This document shows, one piece after another, positions 45,080 to 57,819 of a stretch of 64,000 bases of DNA (its first letter is position 1; each line of letters opens with the position of its first letter). Under the pieces are notes generated by a model that saw only the letters and a program-made list of their open reading frames with translations, searched no databases and was not told the DNA's origin. A program made the position numbers and the translations under genes. This stretch comes from Strigamia acuminata (taxonomy: Eukaryota; Arthropoda; Chilopoda; Geophilomorpha; Linotaeniidae): contig OX442314.1 in assembly GCA_949358305.1 (NCBI GenBank), positions 20,081,060 through 20,145,059 of the forward strand. Reading direction: 5' to 3'.

Positions 45080-47542
45080 ATGTTTAAAAATTTAATTTTA
45101 ATTTTCTTGATTGTTTTGATTGAAGCAGTGATAAATGTAACGATTTAATGATTCAATATTATTTTAAGATTTTTTTCACTCTTTGCACAATTTTAATTGA
45201 TTTTTTTTTCATTTTTTGCGTGCTTTTAATTCTTTTTTTTTTCCAGGGCGAAATCCAATACGCACAGAAACATTGGGATAAAAATATCGAACATAAACTG
45301 CAGAGTAAGTAAATAAAATTTCAGACTAACAGCATTCAGTAGGCGCATTTGTAAAAAACATTTTTAAACTCTGAACCTGCACTTTCCCCATATCTCCGCA
45401 GTAATTAAATAAAGTCCAAACTAGACTGCACTCAAAACATGGTTTAACAGCTAATTAACTTTTCAAAGTGTAGTTTTATCTCAGTCATTTTATTGCTACT
45501 TTTCTGTGGCACAATTCTTTTTGCATTAATTGTTTAGATTCATTCCAAAAAGATTCAAAAATTAAATTAAAATCATTCGTGAAGATTTGTAGACAACAAT
45601 TCAAATCTAAAATATCAGATTTCCTAACAAGACCAGCCATTTTTTATTACTGACCAAGAGCTTGATCTGATTGTTTAACTGCCAATCTTGATCTGAGAGA
45701 TTAAGTTTGGCAGTTAAACAATCATTTCTTTGTTAAGTAAACAATTGCATTCATAAACGAGAAATTTCATCTAAAATTTATCGTGTAAGACAAAAATTTA
45801 GCCGAAAATTAATTAAATGCACCTACCGTATTGACTGCTTGTAATCAATGGGGCATCAAATCAACAAATTTGGGATGATATTCCAATGGCTAAAGACCTA
45901 ATGGCAAAATTAGAACATTTCTCCATTAGCCACTGGTTTCCACTCTAGTTCACCATTGGAATACCATTCACTACAACCAAAGGCAAAATGTGCAATATTC
46001 AGAAAGATATTTCCTGCAGCACACTTACGGGATCCTAATGCAGATGCATAAATTGTAACTTGGAAAAAGCGTGGATGCAAATTTTCCACAAAAATGGCTT
46101 ATTAAACCTCTTTTGTCACAATTCCTTTGATAAAATATAGAATCCCACACCCTACTAGCCATTTCACATCTTACAAAACTTGAACTTCTATTTACAATTT
46201 ACAAAACATTTTAATTTTTTTTTTATAATTATGACAAACTTGAAGACATCGACGACTATTTAGAAAGACATTCACTCGATCATCATCATCAACACAAAAA
46301 GGCTGAAAGCGTAAACCGAATTGGCATTCTGAAAGCCGATGTAAGTCAAATTTAGTCGCAGTCCATATCTGAAGAACCTTAACTATAAATCACACCCACC
46401 AGAATCTACATCAACGGATGAGCGATGCTGACAGAGTGAATTCAATAGTATCATACTACAAGACTAAGAAATTACAAAAAAATCTTCTTCAAGCCCTAGA
46501 AGAAAATGACAGTTATGAATACCCAAAGAAAAAAATACCTTCAAAATATCATGGAGATTATGAAAACATTATTGGAAGAGGTTATTGGGGAGGTTTCAAA
46601 GGTTCAAATTCAGATTCCAACTCTGACTCGCATGAACAGCCAAAAGGTAAAGCAGCAAATCTACCGCCAGTTATTCACGTTCATCACCACCACTATAACG
46701 GCAACAACAACAATGAAGAAATCGTCTTACCCCAAACATCCAAATCAAGTGGATTTAATACAAATATTAATTTAAATATGGTTCACAACCAAAACCCAGC
46801 TGGAGTTAATTCAAATGTTAATCCAAATAAGGGTTTCAACGAAAACACAGCTGTATTTCATCCAAATAAGTTTTTGAACCAAAACTCAGGTGGAGTTAAT
46901 ACAAATATTAATCCAAATAAGGGTTACCACGAAAACCCAGCTGGATATCATCCAAATAAGCCTTTGAACCAAAACTCAGGTGGAGTTAATAAAAATATTA
47001 ATCAAAATAAGGGTTACCATGTAAACTCAGCTGGATATCATCCAAATAAGCCTTTAAACCAAAACTCAGGTGGAATTAATACAAATATTAATCAAATTCA
47101 GAGTTTTAATCAACACAATCAAAACATTGGAAACATTATTGCCATAACCAGTTTAAAAAATGCACAAAATAGTCTAAGATGTAAGTAATAACAATGATAT
47201 TGCCATCGTCTACTTAAAATTAATGCATAAAATATTAATGCCTCAAATTTCAGCTTTGTATAAACCTGACAAACACCCTAGGTAGTGAAATTATTCTTTT
47301 TTTTAGTAGAAAGTATTATTTAAAATTCTAAATTTATGGGTAAAATAATAAACTTTTCTTCCCCAACTTATTTTAGTTCTAGCAGATCTTCAAGGTCAAA
47401 TAGTTTATCGTCGTCGTCCTCGTCGTCGTCGTCATCGTCATCGTCGTCGTCGTCGTCGTCCTCCTCGTCGTCGTCGTCATCGTCATCGTCATCGTCGTCG
47501 TCGTCCTCCTCGTCTGAAAGTGATAGTTCTAGTAGAGATTGA
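45080..47542 (+). CDS. L5: secreted protein with NPNKG repeats and poly-Ser tail
   Basis: Six exons, 45080-45136, 45247-45304, 46246-46340, 46403-47180, 47254-47281 and 47377-47542, total 1182 nt in one frame (393 residues). Exon 1: signal peptide MFKNLILIFLIVLIEAVIN. Exon 2: GEIQYAQKHWDKNIEHKLQ. Exon 3: NIDDYLERHSLDHHHQHKK. Exon 4: a charged helical segment SDADRVNSIVSYYKTKKLQK followed by NLLQALEENDSYEY, shared with L6 and L7, then NSDSNSDSHE, HVHHHHYNG, and about eight NPNKGFNEN-type units. Exon 5: SLYKPDKHP. Exon 6: about 40 consecutive Ser, then ESDSSSRD. The codons in the Ser run are almost all TCG, TCC or TCA, a trinucleotide-like expansion. AATAAA at 47620-47625. The cleanest complete gene of the family. 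Confidence 0.87.
45640..45830. repeat. Hairpin in L5 intron 2
   Basis: TGATTGTTTAACTGCCAA and TTGGCAGTTAAACAATCA form a 59-nt stem-loop at 45668-45726 inside intron 2. Confidence 0.7.
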
Positions 47543-47629
47543 AACAACTAACTTTGTACAATTTCAGCTAATAGCCGCTCCTTGTTAGCTTTATCAGCAA
47601 AGATAAATAGTATTGTCAAAATAAAATTT

Positions 47630-48545
47630 TTCAAAATTCAATAATTTAAATAATTAAATTTTTTATTTTTACTACCGTGAAACAAATATCCAAAAATGTT
47701 GCCAATATTCAAATTGCAGACCTACGTGCCTTTTACTGCTTTGTGTCATGTTTCTGTTTATATCATTGAAGTAAATACGAACTAAAATAAAGACAATTTT
47801 TGTCAACATTTCAACACAATTTGCACGAAACTCTGCCAAATCGAGTGTTAGTCTAAGTTTTTAATTTGCTAGTAGTTCCTAAACTGTACACGCAGCGCCG
47901 TGACTGGCCTACAGGGGTGCAGTGAAATATTGCAATATTAGACATCGAATACAAAAATAATAATAATAAATAGATTCCATCATTGTTTGTGATTTTTGTG
48001 ATAATTCGCATTTAATTTTCTGTACATAATTGCATCAAGTCACCAACAGCGCTCCGCAACTGTCAGGTATGTATTCTAGAACGACGGTTTGACTTGGGGA
48101 GCTGTGGAAAAACTTTGAAACAAGTGCACCGTAAACCAAAAATATTTGAGATCCACTGTGCTACATTATCTATCTATCAAAACAGTATAATAATTTCGCT
48201 GGTTTGAACTTTTCTGCCAGCTTCGAGGTACCGATGTACTTCTATGTAAAAATCCATAGTAACTTAATTGCAAATGCAAATATTGTAAAAACTAGAATTT
48301 TAAAACTGATAAAATAATGTTGTTATTGAATTTATTGTATTTGTTTAATGGAGTGGAGAGAAATACTTTTATTTACATTTCGAGTTTGATTGTTAACAGT
48401 TTGGTATTTGACCTTTAGATTGTTCAGGATTCCAGTAATTTGACCTACATTTAAATATGACGCTGATGACGAAATTGCCAATCTTGATGAATCATTGAAT
48501 GTTTGGAATTTCCTTTTGTTTTATTTGAAGAATAAAGAACCAGGT
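47630..48545. other. Intergenic, no gene seen
   Basis: AT-rich sequence without a supportable gene or clear repeat boundary. Confidence 0.5.
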
Positions 48546-48549
48546 AGCT

Positions 48550-48935
48550 GCATTCATAAACTCCAAAACGCCTCGTTTCTGTCGTTTCGTGTCTGTGCGT
48601 GTGACGTCATTCCCATTAGAGAAGACATTTTGCCCGTTTCATTATTTATATTTTATTTCGCGTACTTCAGAACAATTAAAGCAATTATTCAATTTACTTT
48701 ATTTTTGTGTGTTAAAATCATTTCCCCTAGACAACCTTGGCCGCTGAGTAAAAGTCCTATACGGCATCTCAACGGTGATTATTTGATATTATCCCCGAAT
48801 ATTAAGTAGTAAAACCCAAACTTCTACTCAGCGGCCAAGGTTGTCTAGGGGAAATGATGGGGAATGATGTCACACGTACAGACACGAAAGGACAGAAACG
48901 AGGCGTTTTAGAGTTTTTGATTGAATGCAGCGAAT
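48550..48935. mobile_element. Foldback MITE with GCTGCATTCA ends
   Basis: Inverted arms CGCCTCGTTTCTGTCGTTTC and GAAACGAGGCGTTTTAGAG plus the perfectly inverted CATTTCCCCTAGACAACCTT and AAGGTTGTCTAGGGGAAATG at 48719-48858; it includes TGACGTCATTCCCATT. Related to the AGGTGCATTCAAT family. Confidence 0.7.
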
Positions 48936-49089
48936 GTAATCTTTGTAACGAGACCATGTGGACATGTGAGTTTTTCGTTCAAGTTTGAACAAGAGAGATT
49001 TGACAATAATAGGCAACACTTTACTGTCAGAAGAATATTTACGATTTTGAGAACTTACAGTGTTAAAATTAACAAATATCATTATTCAT

Positions 49090-49673
49090 TGTGAGAGTGG
49101 ACGGGCACAGTTCGGGCACAGGAATGCCCAAACAGCGCCGGACGCACGGCACGTAAGGATGGAAGACACACAAGAGACTGAGCTTAATGGTTTATGGCCT
49201 TCATTCAGTGTCTAGGGGGTCAGTTCCTGTATCTCTCCCATTGCTACGCTGCATTGCTGCAGCATACCTGCGACCACACGCAGCACACACGTGGTTAGAA
49301 ACTAGGGTTAACCTGGCTGTGCGGCGTGGTCACGCTGATGTTCATTTGGCCCATGGTGATCGCTCTCGATACTGGGACTGGCCACTGGCGTACCAGCCAA
49401 GTCCCTAAGTGTCACCATGATGAACAAGAGTGTGGAGCGGTCTGATGTTGGTCAGAGCCGTTCCTACAGAACTCTGGCTACAAACAGGATGTTGGGCCTT
49501 TTATAGCCCACTCCTGCACCATGGGTACGAGAGTACCTCTTCCCATTGGTTGTGGGGTCGGTGACCGGATATGATGTCATCCTGGTCACTGACCCTCAAC
49601 CGTCAACGCCACCTGGCGGGTGGGGTTGGGCTGGGCCATGCGGGAGTGTTGCAGTGGCCGATAATTGGTCACA
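49090..49673 (-). mobile_element. Solo LTR, minus strand
   Basis: Begins TGTGAGAGTGGACGG and ends AATTGGTCACA on the plus strand (TG...CA in either orientation), with TCATT at 49086-49090 and 49674-49678 as a 4-5 bp target duplication. A related LTR end lies at about 57085-57381 on the plus strand, with AATAAAGGCC as polyadenylation signal. No internal retroelement sequence remains. Confidence 0.8.
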
Positions 49674-50019
49674 TCATTAACTACGTATTATCTTGCTAAC
49701 ATTAACATTATTTATAACAGTAACTAATATGCAAGATGTTATTTGCTTTAGGTCTAAGCTTATTCCATTCTTTTAGTCATGTGTTACCGGAATGCAGTTT
49801 TTGCTACAAATTCCATGCTGGTTTAGCAACCGCCGTCTAAACCAAGAGGCAAGCGCAAGGGAGTCACAGCCTTTCAGCTCCTCACACCATTTCACCAGAC
49901 GCCATGTTAAGGACTAATCTCAAAAAATTTAAATTTTTGAATTTCTCCCACCTAATGTTGGTAAAACGTTGCATTTGCATTCTTGGTGCATCACAATCAG
50001 AAGGTTCTGTTAAAATAGT

Positions 50020-51290
50020 TTCCACCCTTATTCTGCCTAAATGGGGGGTAAATTAAACGCCCCCCAAAAAACTTGGAGTCCCCCCAAATAAAACTGATTC
50101 GCCCCTCTTTTTCACCCCCCAAAAAGTTATTTGCCCCCCTTTTTTTTAGGAACCTCTCCCCAAATTTTTATTAGGCAAAATGGCTTATGAACGTCGGAAA
50201 AACGTTACGCCAGTAACTTTTTTTGCAACGTTCATGCTTCTCTGAGTATATAAGCCAACATATTATTATTGTTTTGTATTCGTGTTCAACAATGACATCC
50301 CAAGTTGTTGTTTTCGCAAACCCAGACTCGAGTTGGATACTGCTAAAAAGACACTGCGGGAAAGTGACATCGACAAGTGCATATGACAGGTTGACCTTAA
50401 AAACCGGCGCCACTTCGATACATACATACAGTCGAAGAATAGTTTATGGCCTGTGACCATAGAAAATAGCAAATAGGACAAAGGGACTTGCACATGTCCC
50501 ACTTTTTTTAAGACCTACATGTGTGAACACATTTTAGGTATAGTGATTGGTGAGAAGCTATACTCTTAGGGTTTCGGTACCGGGAAACCGGGGTACCGAT
50601 TTCCCGGGAAACCCGGTGAAAAATCACGGTACCGGGAACCGGGAATTTTCAAAATAACCGGTTCCGTCAAAAAACGTCATTAAAACGTCATTTTCGTCAT
50701 TGAAACGTAACAATTTGTATTGTTTCAATGATGAAAATGGCTATTTTTACCATAAAAAATGGCTAAAATTGGCCATTTTTTAAGAAAAATGGCTAAAATG
50801 GGCCTTTTTTGACAAAAAATGGCTAAAATTGGCCATTTTTTTTACGAAAAACGGCCCTTTTTAGCAATTTTTTGTCGCCTGATTGTAATTCCCGGGAGTA
50901 CCGATTTCCCGGGAATACCGGCCATTTTGGTACCGGGAACCGGGAATTGGAAAAGGGCGGAAAAACCGAAACCCTATATACTCTGTTCCACTTAAGGCGA
51001 AGAATGTCCCTCTAGGTCAAAAAAGAAAACGTGGCAGGCCGTCTAAGGCTAAAAAAGCACTGATGGCCCAATAATTTATTCTTCTGAGGTTTGTTTTGGG
51101 GGTTAAATGAGTTTTTTCTGTTTTTTTTTTTCGGGAAAAAAAAAAGCTTTTTCGAAGGGCAAAAGAAGTTTTTTTGGGGGGAGGAGCAGTATTTTCGGTT
51201 TAGTTTTATTTGGGGGGAAAACTAGTTTTTTCCGGGGGGAAATGGATATTTCTGGGGGGCCATTATATCATATCCGTCTAAATGCATACG
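50020..51290. other. Intergenic; G/C homopolymer-rich flanks around a MITE
   Basis: 50040-50160 is rich in CCCCCC and 51080-51265 in GGGGGG runs, with similar words on opposite strands (CCCCCCAAAAA and TTTTTGGGGG), suggesting the arms of a decayed larger foldback element of about 1.2 kb. No gene is supported. Confidence 0.4.
50567..50977. mobile_element. Foldback MITE with TAGGGTTTCGGT ends
   Basis: TAGGGTTTCGGTACCGGGAA at the left and CCGAAACCCTATA at the right; the interior repeats GGTACCGGGAACCGGGAATT and GGCTAAAATTGGCCATTTTT. Confidence 0.8.
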
Positions 51291-51423
51291 CTCAAGGTAT
51301 TAAAAATTCACACGTCCAGACTAGAATGCGGCTGGTATGAGTACAAAAGTAACTGTCCATACGCCCCTCGGCAGTTCACTTCGTAGCCCAAAACGGCGAC
51401 GAAGTGATTCACCATAATAAGAT

Positions 51424-51795
51424 CTAAATCAGAGATATTTGGGACACAAATCAGAGATATTTGGACACAAATCAGAGATATTTGGACACAAATCAGAGAT
51501 ATTTGGATACAAATTTGAGATATATGGACACACATTTGGGATGTTTGGACACAAGTCTTAGATATTTGGACACAAGTCTGAGATATTTAGACACAAGTCT
51601 GAGATATTTGGACAAAATTGGAGATATTTGGACACAAACTGGAGATATTTGGATACAAATTGGAGATATTTGGATACAAATTGGAGATATTTGGACACAA
51701 ATTGGAGATATTTGGACACAAATTGGAGATATTTGGACACAAATTGGAGATATTTAGACACAAATTGGAGATATTTGGACACAAATTGGAGATAC
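51424..51795. repeat. 21-bp minisatellite
   Basis: About 17 units of GAGATATTTGGACACAAATTG with scattered changes. Open frames appear on both strands (YLDTNWR and FVSKYLQ repeats) because the unit length is a multiple of three; they are not taken as genes. Confidence 0.92.
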
Positions 51796-52084
51796 CGAAT
51801 TATTTCGAATATAAGAGCTGCGGCCTTTATTGAAAACTGCAATCGTTGACGGCAACTTCGATTTCTGTTGTTCATATAAAAATAATAAGAGCCACGGCTA
51901 AGGGTGCAAAAAAAATACCTTATTATCGCGATAGTCGCGATGGTGTATAAGGGGTTCTACATTGTTGGAACATTGCAATCGAGTCACTTTTGCTGTCAAA
52001 GGAGTTTTCTTCTCGACAGTCAAGAGATAAAATATTATGAATGATTAACTAATAAAATTGATGTCATAATTGAGTGTTAAACCA

Positions 52085-52281
52085 ACCATTTCAAATTTGA
52101 TTCAGGATATACAGTACTCACGAAAGAAATAAAAATGTTATTCAAGTTTGTTATTACAGAACTAAGTACATATTAATTGTTACTGAAATTAATGTCGGCA
52201 TTAAAATTTCACTAGAATAAAGGCACGTTAAATCAAAGTGAATTTAGTGTTATATTTTATCACATTGCGCTAGTCTCCAGA
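52085..52281 (+). promoter_or_regulatory. L6 promoter block
   Basis: TCAAATTTGATTCAGGATAT at 52091-52110, TTACTGAAATTAATGTCGGC near 52180, AAAGGCACGTTAAATC at about 52219-52234 and TTAGTGTTATATTTTATCAC before the leader. Confidence 0.7.
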
Positions 52282-55200
52282 ATGTTTACAAAGTTAATTT
52301 CAATTGTCTTGATTGTTTTGATTCAATCAGTGATAGACGTAATGATTAATTAATTCCATGTTATTTGAAGAAGTTATGGACGTTACTTTCAATGTTTTGC
52401 GATTTACTTGTTTATTTCAGGGCAAATACCAATACGGATATTGGAGTAGAAGCCTAGAACCTAAACTGCGTGTATATTTGCAGAGTAAGTAAATAAAATC
52501 AAAGACTAACTGCACTCAGTAGGCGCTTTCATAAAGTCTTAAAAATGCTTTTATGACTATCATAAAGTCATAAAAGCATTTTTAAACTCTGAACCTGCAC
52601 TTCACCCACATTTCCGCAGTAAGTAAACAAAATCTAAATTTTTGCGTAAGTCAGAGATTCCTAACCTTTATTTCCCCGCAAGCCAAATTTTCAAAACGAA
52701 TATTTCTGACGATCAAAATTTCGAATCACATTTTCCTGGCAACCCATTCATTCGACTAAGTGGTCAAGATTGCGAATTATATAGTTTCAAATCATGTACA
52801 TATGAAAATGGTTCAAGTGCACATTCAATGGTTTCAACAAGTCCTTACAACATGATTTTCTTGATATTAATATTAACCCTCGGAGGCATAAGGGTAAAAT
52901 GTGCCGTTTTGGTATAAGGCATTACGAATTTATGGACAATTTTCAGATAAATTAGTTGAAGCGCTGTTTAGGTTTTTTTTTAGTTCGCTACTAAATGTCT
53001 AGCGGGCGCTACCGGTAGTGTCGGAACATCCAGCATCCAATCTGATGCTAATCCAAAATACCTTGCTTTGAATTTGCTATTCAAAAGTGTAAAAATGTTA
53101 GAAACGTAATTATACATAAGAAAAACCAACATTTAGCTATTAATTACTGTATAAAAATCATGGTAAATTTGAATTTTCCACCATAAATTATCAACGCGCA
53201 TGCGCAAACATTTAGTTTTGAGCAGCTGGTCAGAGTTTGAAGCTTTTAGTTGAAGCGGTCTTATCTTTAAGCAGTGAAGCCAGCTTTATTGTTAAGCTGG
53301 AGTTTTAAGGGGCACCAATTTTGCAAATAGAATATATAATTAAATAAATGATGAATCATTACAAATTACACCTGAGATTTAATTTATTATCAGATAAACA
53401 AATTCACAAATTTTCAGAAAAAATAAATCACTTGGAAATAAATTTTCATATTCAACAAATTGGTTGTTCATAAATCCGTATAGCCTTATGCCTCCGAGGG
53501 TTAAAATAGCGAATTATTTATTCTGTAACCGACTCCTTGCGACTCAAAAAAATGCCTTGCGACCCAGATTTGAGTCTCACCCCTGTTCTAAGTTTAAAAT
53601 AAAATGAAATTACTAAAGCTGCATTTCTAAAACATTTTAAATATTTTTTTTGATAATTATGACAAACCTGAAGATTTCGACGACTATTTAGAAAGACACA
53701 CACCCCACTATTACCATCATCAAAAAAAGTCATCACGAATTGGCAGTCTGGAACCATCAAATACTGCAAAAAGACCAATATACAGACACAATGTAAGGCA
53801 ATTACAGTCGCAGTCCACATCTTATGAATCTTTATCTATGAATCACACCCACTAGAATCTATATCAACGGACAAGCGATGCTGACAGAGTGAATGCAATA
53901 GTAGCATACTACAAAACTAAGAAATTACAAAAAAATCTACTTCAAGCTCTAGAAGAAGATGACAGTTATCAAAATAAGCGTTCCAACCAAAACTATCAAA
54001 ACCTTAAACCCCTTGGCACAAGTGGAATTGCAAGAGCACTAAATGATCTAGGAGGTAAGTTACACTGGGTACACTGGTCACTTAGGTCAACCAAAGCTTA
54101 TGAAAACCAAAAGAAGAAAATAGTACTTCCAAATTATCATGGAGATTCTAAAAATATTCATGAAAGTGAATATGGAAATATAGAAGCTCCATACAGGACA
54201 TCTTACTTATATAAACAAATAATTTTGAACTCGGATTCGGATTCGGATTCGGATTCGGATTCCGATTCGGATTCCGATTCCGATATTTTTGAAAGAGAAT
54301 ATAGTAATAGAGGAGTTCCAAATTTGAATTCTTACAAATCTGTATATTCGCATTCGCATTTTTTAATATTTTATTAGTCACAGAGTTTAATAATTACTCG
54401 TTGCGCACTACACAAATCCAAACATTATTTCCAGAACTTGTTTTCCTAACTATACTTTCCATTTCAAAATCATAATTATTTAAATATTTTCTTACAGTAA
54501 TATTCCACCATCTTAAACTTATTGTGTCACTTGACCGTTTGAATTTGTGTGCAAGACCGCTTTTCTTCACCCAAATGCAAACCTACAGTTGTCCCCTTTA
54601 ATGCAATAATTACTATTTGAAGTCACTGCCTTTAAGTTTTCATCTTGTGATATTATATTTCTTTTAACCGAGTATAGAAAAGATCAATAAAGGAAAAAAT
54701 AAGAAGAATAAGAAGAAAAAGAAAAAAACAGCGTTGAATACGAATTCGGATTCGGATTCTAACTCGAATGAAAATATAATAGGCAAAGCCTATGTACCAA
54801 TATATTTGCGGGCAGTTGTACCTAAAAATGCACCTAAAGATGCAAGTAAAGCTGTACCGTCAGTTCTACCTAAAAATGCACCTAAAGGTGCACTTAAAGC
54901 TGTACCGTCAGTTGTATCTAAAGCTATACTGTCAGTTGTACCGCCAGTTGTACCGCCAGTTGAACCTCCGATTGTAGTTGTACAGCCAATTGTACCGCCA
55001 AATGCACAACCAGCTGCACCGCCAGTGAAGCCTCCAGTTGTACAGCCAGGTGTGCCGCCAGTTATACAACCAGGTGCACCGCCAGTGAAACCTCCAGTTG
55101 TACAGCCAGGTGTACCGCCAGTTATACAACCAGGTGTACCGCCAGTTGTAAAGCCAGGTGTACCGCCAGTTGTACAGCCAGGTGTACCGCCAGGTGTACC

Positions 55201-55729
55201 GCCAGTTGTACCGCCAAATGCACAACCAACTGCACCGACAATTGTTCACATCCATCACTACCATTATCCAGAAAACAAGCACACAGATATCGTAAACAAC
55301 CTAAGCACAGGCACAGCATCAAACGGACTTAGTCTAAATTTTAGTCAGAATATGGTTTTCACACCAAACTTTCAAAACCTTGAAAACGTTGACACACCCT
55401 CATTTGGAAGAAAACTATTAAAGAAACCTATTAAAAACTAGTAAGTTATAAAATGATATTATCATCAACTTGAAATCAATGCATAAAATATTACTGTAAC
55501 ACTTTTCAGCAATCCGTTCGAAACATTAAAATTCACTGGAGACTTTCCTTCAAAAATGAGAAATATGAAAACCAAACAAGTTCAGACTTCAGAAGGTGGT
55601 TTTAACGCAAATATCAATCAGAATAATGTATTCTCTCCTACGTTTGGAAATTTGGGTAACATAGGCAACATTGGAGGAAGACAAAATTTTGAAAAGAAAA
55701 GATATAACAATATCAGAACTATTGTTTAA
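52282..55729 (+). CDS. L6: secreted family protein with Pro/Val repeat
   Basis: Exons 52282-52338, 52421-52484, 53674-53792, 53856-54054, 54678-55440 and 55510-55729 total 1422 nt in one frame (473 residues). Signal peptide MFTKLISIVLIVLIQSVID; exon 2 GKYQYGYWSRSLEPKLRVYL; His/Tyr exon NFDDYLERHTPHYYHH; helical segment SDADRVNAIVAYYKTKKLQK; then a Lys-rich start, TNSDSDSNSNE and about 20 Pro-Val units (VQPGVPPVIQPG); HIHHYHYPENK; and a last exon with [17 protein letters not shown] and the tail NFEKKRYNNIRTIV. An optional exon at 54097-54374 (AYENQKKKIVLPNYHG, then SDSDSDSD) is open but ends in a stop at 54375-54377, so its inclusion or retention of 54055-54096 would give a truncated form. AATAAA at 55872-55877. 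Confidence 0.8.
52877..53500. mobile_element. piggyBac-type MITE with TTAA duplication in L6 intron 2
   Basis: Ends CCCTCGGAGGCATAAGG and CCTTATGCCTCCGAGGG, each flanked by TTAA (52873-52876, 53501-53504), 624 bp, no transposase. The TTAA target and CCC start are characteristic of piggyBac. Confidence 0.9.
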
Positions 55730-56379
55730 AAGTCGTATTGTAAAAAAAGTGGGTTTTGGAAGCGACGCCATGTTTGGTCGCCAGGGGTCACTTTGGTGAC
55801 CGATACTGTAAATAGGTTGAGTTCACTCTAATGTAAAGGGAGGGGAACTTTATTAGAATATCCTGTTTTTGAATAAAATATTCACTGTTACCAATGTAAC
55901 CATTGCATATGCGTGCTTTTCTTTACCATCCAATCAGAATCAGTTTAAATCCAATACTATCCGAACTATAAATTAACTTTAATGACTTTCAAATAATAAT
56001 TAGAGTTGCTACCGTAGCCGCAACAAACAGTAAGTGGTAAATCCGAAAATTTAGCTTGGAAATTGTTTTTTTTCCTTCTTCTTTCTATTTGATTGGTCAC
56101 AGCTGTGGTTCCCAACCTTAATGTTGAATATGATATTTTATATATATTATGAATTTACTAATTACAAATTATGTAGATATTTATAATATAAATTGGACAC
56201 ATGATGCAATGATATTAAGTGATTTATATTGTTCAGTCTCCAAACAATAAAACTGAATCACGTACTTGGAGTTGATTTATTCTCATGTTCTAAATTACAT
56301 GAAATAACAAGCTGGTTGAGCAGCCAACAAAGGTTATGAGCCCCTCAAAAAGAAGCACATGCCAAGCAATTGCAAGTAC

Positions 56380-56808
56380 ATCATTGAAAATTGAAATATA
56401 ATTGGGAATTGTCGTCATATGTCCAAGACTGCACGGACACATGTTCGGATGAGGCACAGTCGTGTACAGAAAAAGTAAATAGCGTCACTGCAAATCTAAA
56501 AGAAAACATGCAAGAGCATGATGAAAATTTGACAGTAATTGTCAAGCTGAATTGGACGGAATTGGACAAATTGATCAGTTAGAATATTGACACTTTTTGA
56601 AGCAAAAGTGTTGCAACATGCTTTTACAGAAGATGTCCCCATCGTCATGATTGGTGAAACTCCAGAAGCATTAAAAGTCAGACAAGATAAATGGAAAAAA
56701 GACCAGTCCAGAGTAATTAACCAATGGGAAAAAGTGCTCTATACTCTGGCTCACTATAAGAATGCACTCTTTCCCATTGGGCCCAGCATGATTACTCCTA
56801 ACTGTTGA
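56380..56808 (+). pseudogene. Two adjacent unrecognised ORF pieces
   Basis: 56391-56582 (SSYVQDCTDTCSDEAQSCTE and on to LNWTELDKLIS) and 56587-56808 (FEAKVLQHAFTEDVPIVMIG and on to KVLYTLAHYKN) look protein-like, but neither has a clear start; the second runs into a TACTCTGG-family MITE end. Possibly part of an old transposon gene. Not recognised. Confidence 0.3.
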
Positions 56809-57084
56809 CTGTGTACTACCACCAGGAAAAGTAGTTTTGTTTTGTTTTTAATTTGTTTGATTATTATAATAATTAAAATGATGTAAAATGATTTGTTTTT
56901 TATAATAGAATATTTTTTAAATTCTTAAAATAATGTTTTAAGCTGTTTTTATTTCAATATTCATGTTTATTCAGTTTATTGCTTGCTTTGTCAGGAAAGC
57001 AAACACTTTTCTAATTTTTTTATTGGTTGTTTTATCTGCAAAGCAGTCAAAATGTCAGCCAGTGTTTTAATTAATTTTGCTTTG

Positions 57085-57381
57085 AGATTGTGCCGGTATG
57101 CCAATCCCAGTACAAAGAACGATTCATGGGCCACAATGAACAACTGACCACCCATGCTGCACTACCTTTTAACCCTAACCACACGTGCTGCGTGTGATCG
57201 CAAGTCTGCTGCATCAATGCAGCAGTAGCAATAGGAGAGACGTGAGAAACTGACCCCTAGACACTGAATAAAGGCCATAAACCATTAAATACAGTATCTT
57301 GTGTTCTTTTCTATCAACGTGTCGTGCGTCCAGCACTGTTTAGGCATTCCCATGCCCTAATGTTGTCCGTCCACTCTCACA
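57085..57381 (+). mobile_element. LTR fragment related to the solo LTR at 49090
   Basis: Shares CTGACCCCTAGACACTGAA, AAGGCCATAAACCATTAA and CCGTCCACTCTCACA with the reverse complement of 49090-49400. AATAAAGG at 57267 is the likely polyadenylation signal. Confidence 0.7.
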
Positions 57382-57819
57382 CCCTAGAAAACGAATTAAA
57401 GATCACCAATCCAACAACCTGGAGTCCTTGTCTCTTCATTTATGTGAGCATGCGTCCCACACCAGGGTAACTGGTTCCCTAGTTGCACTGGCTAAGAGCA
57501 TGACCGTCATAATTTTAAAACAGGATATTCAGAAAACGAAAGAAGTAGTTAACTGCAGATAAAAATATAAATGACAAAATGTCATTGCGCATGCTCAGAG
57601 CATAATTACGAGCATGTGCTTCTTTGTGTTAGTGTATTTTATTTTATGTGTGGCCCAAGACAATACCTCTTCTTACATTGTGGCCCGAAAAAACCAAGAA
57701 GTTGGATACCACTGCTCTAAAGTAAAGAAAAAGTGCCGACAAATTTCACCAAAATCTGGATGCATTTTGGGATTAAAAATTGATTAACCATTGATGCTAT
57801 AACTTTGTTATTAAACCAC

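Noticed and set aside
51461-51875. Overlapping ORFs with YLDTNWR, KLEIFGH and FVSKYLQ repeats
   Set aside because: All come from the 21-bp minisatellite; five overlapping frames on two strands cannot all be genes and none has supporting context.
53518-53820. 100-residue minus-strand ORF
   Set aside because: Antisense to L6 exon 3 and MITE sequence; no recognisable features.
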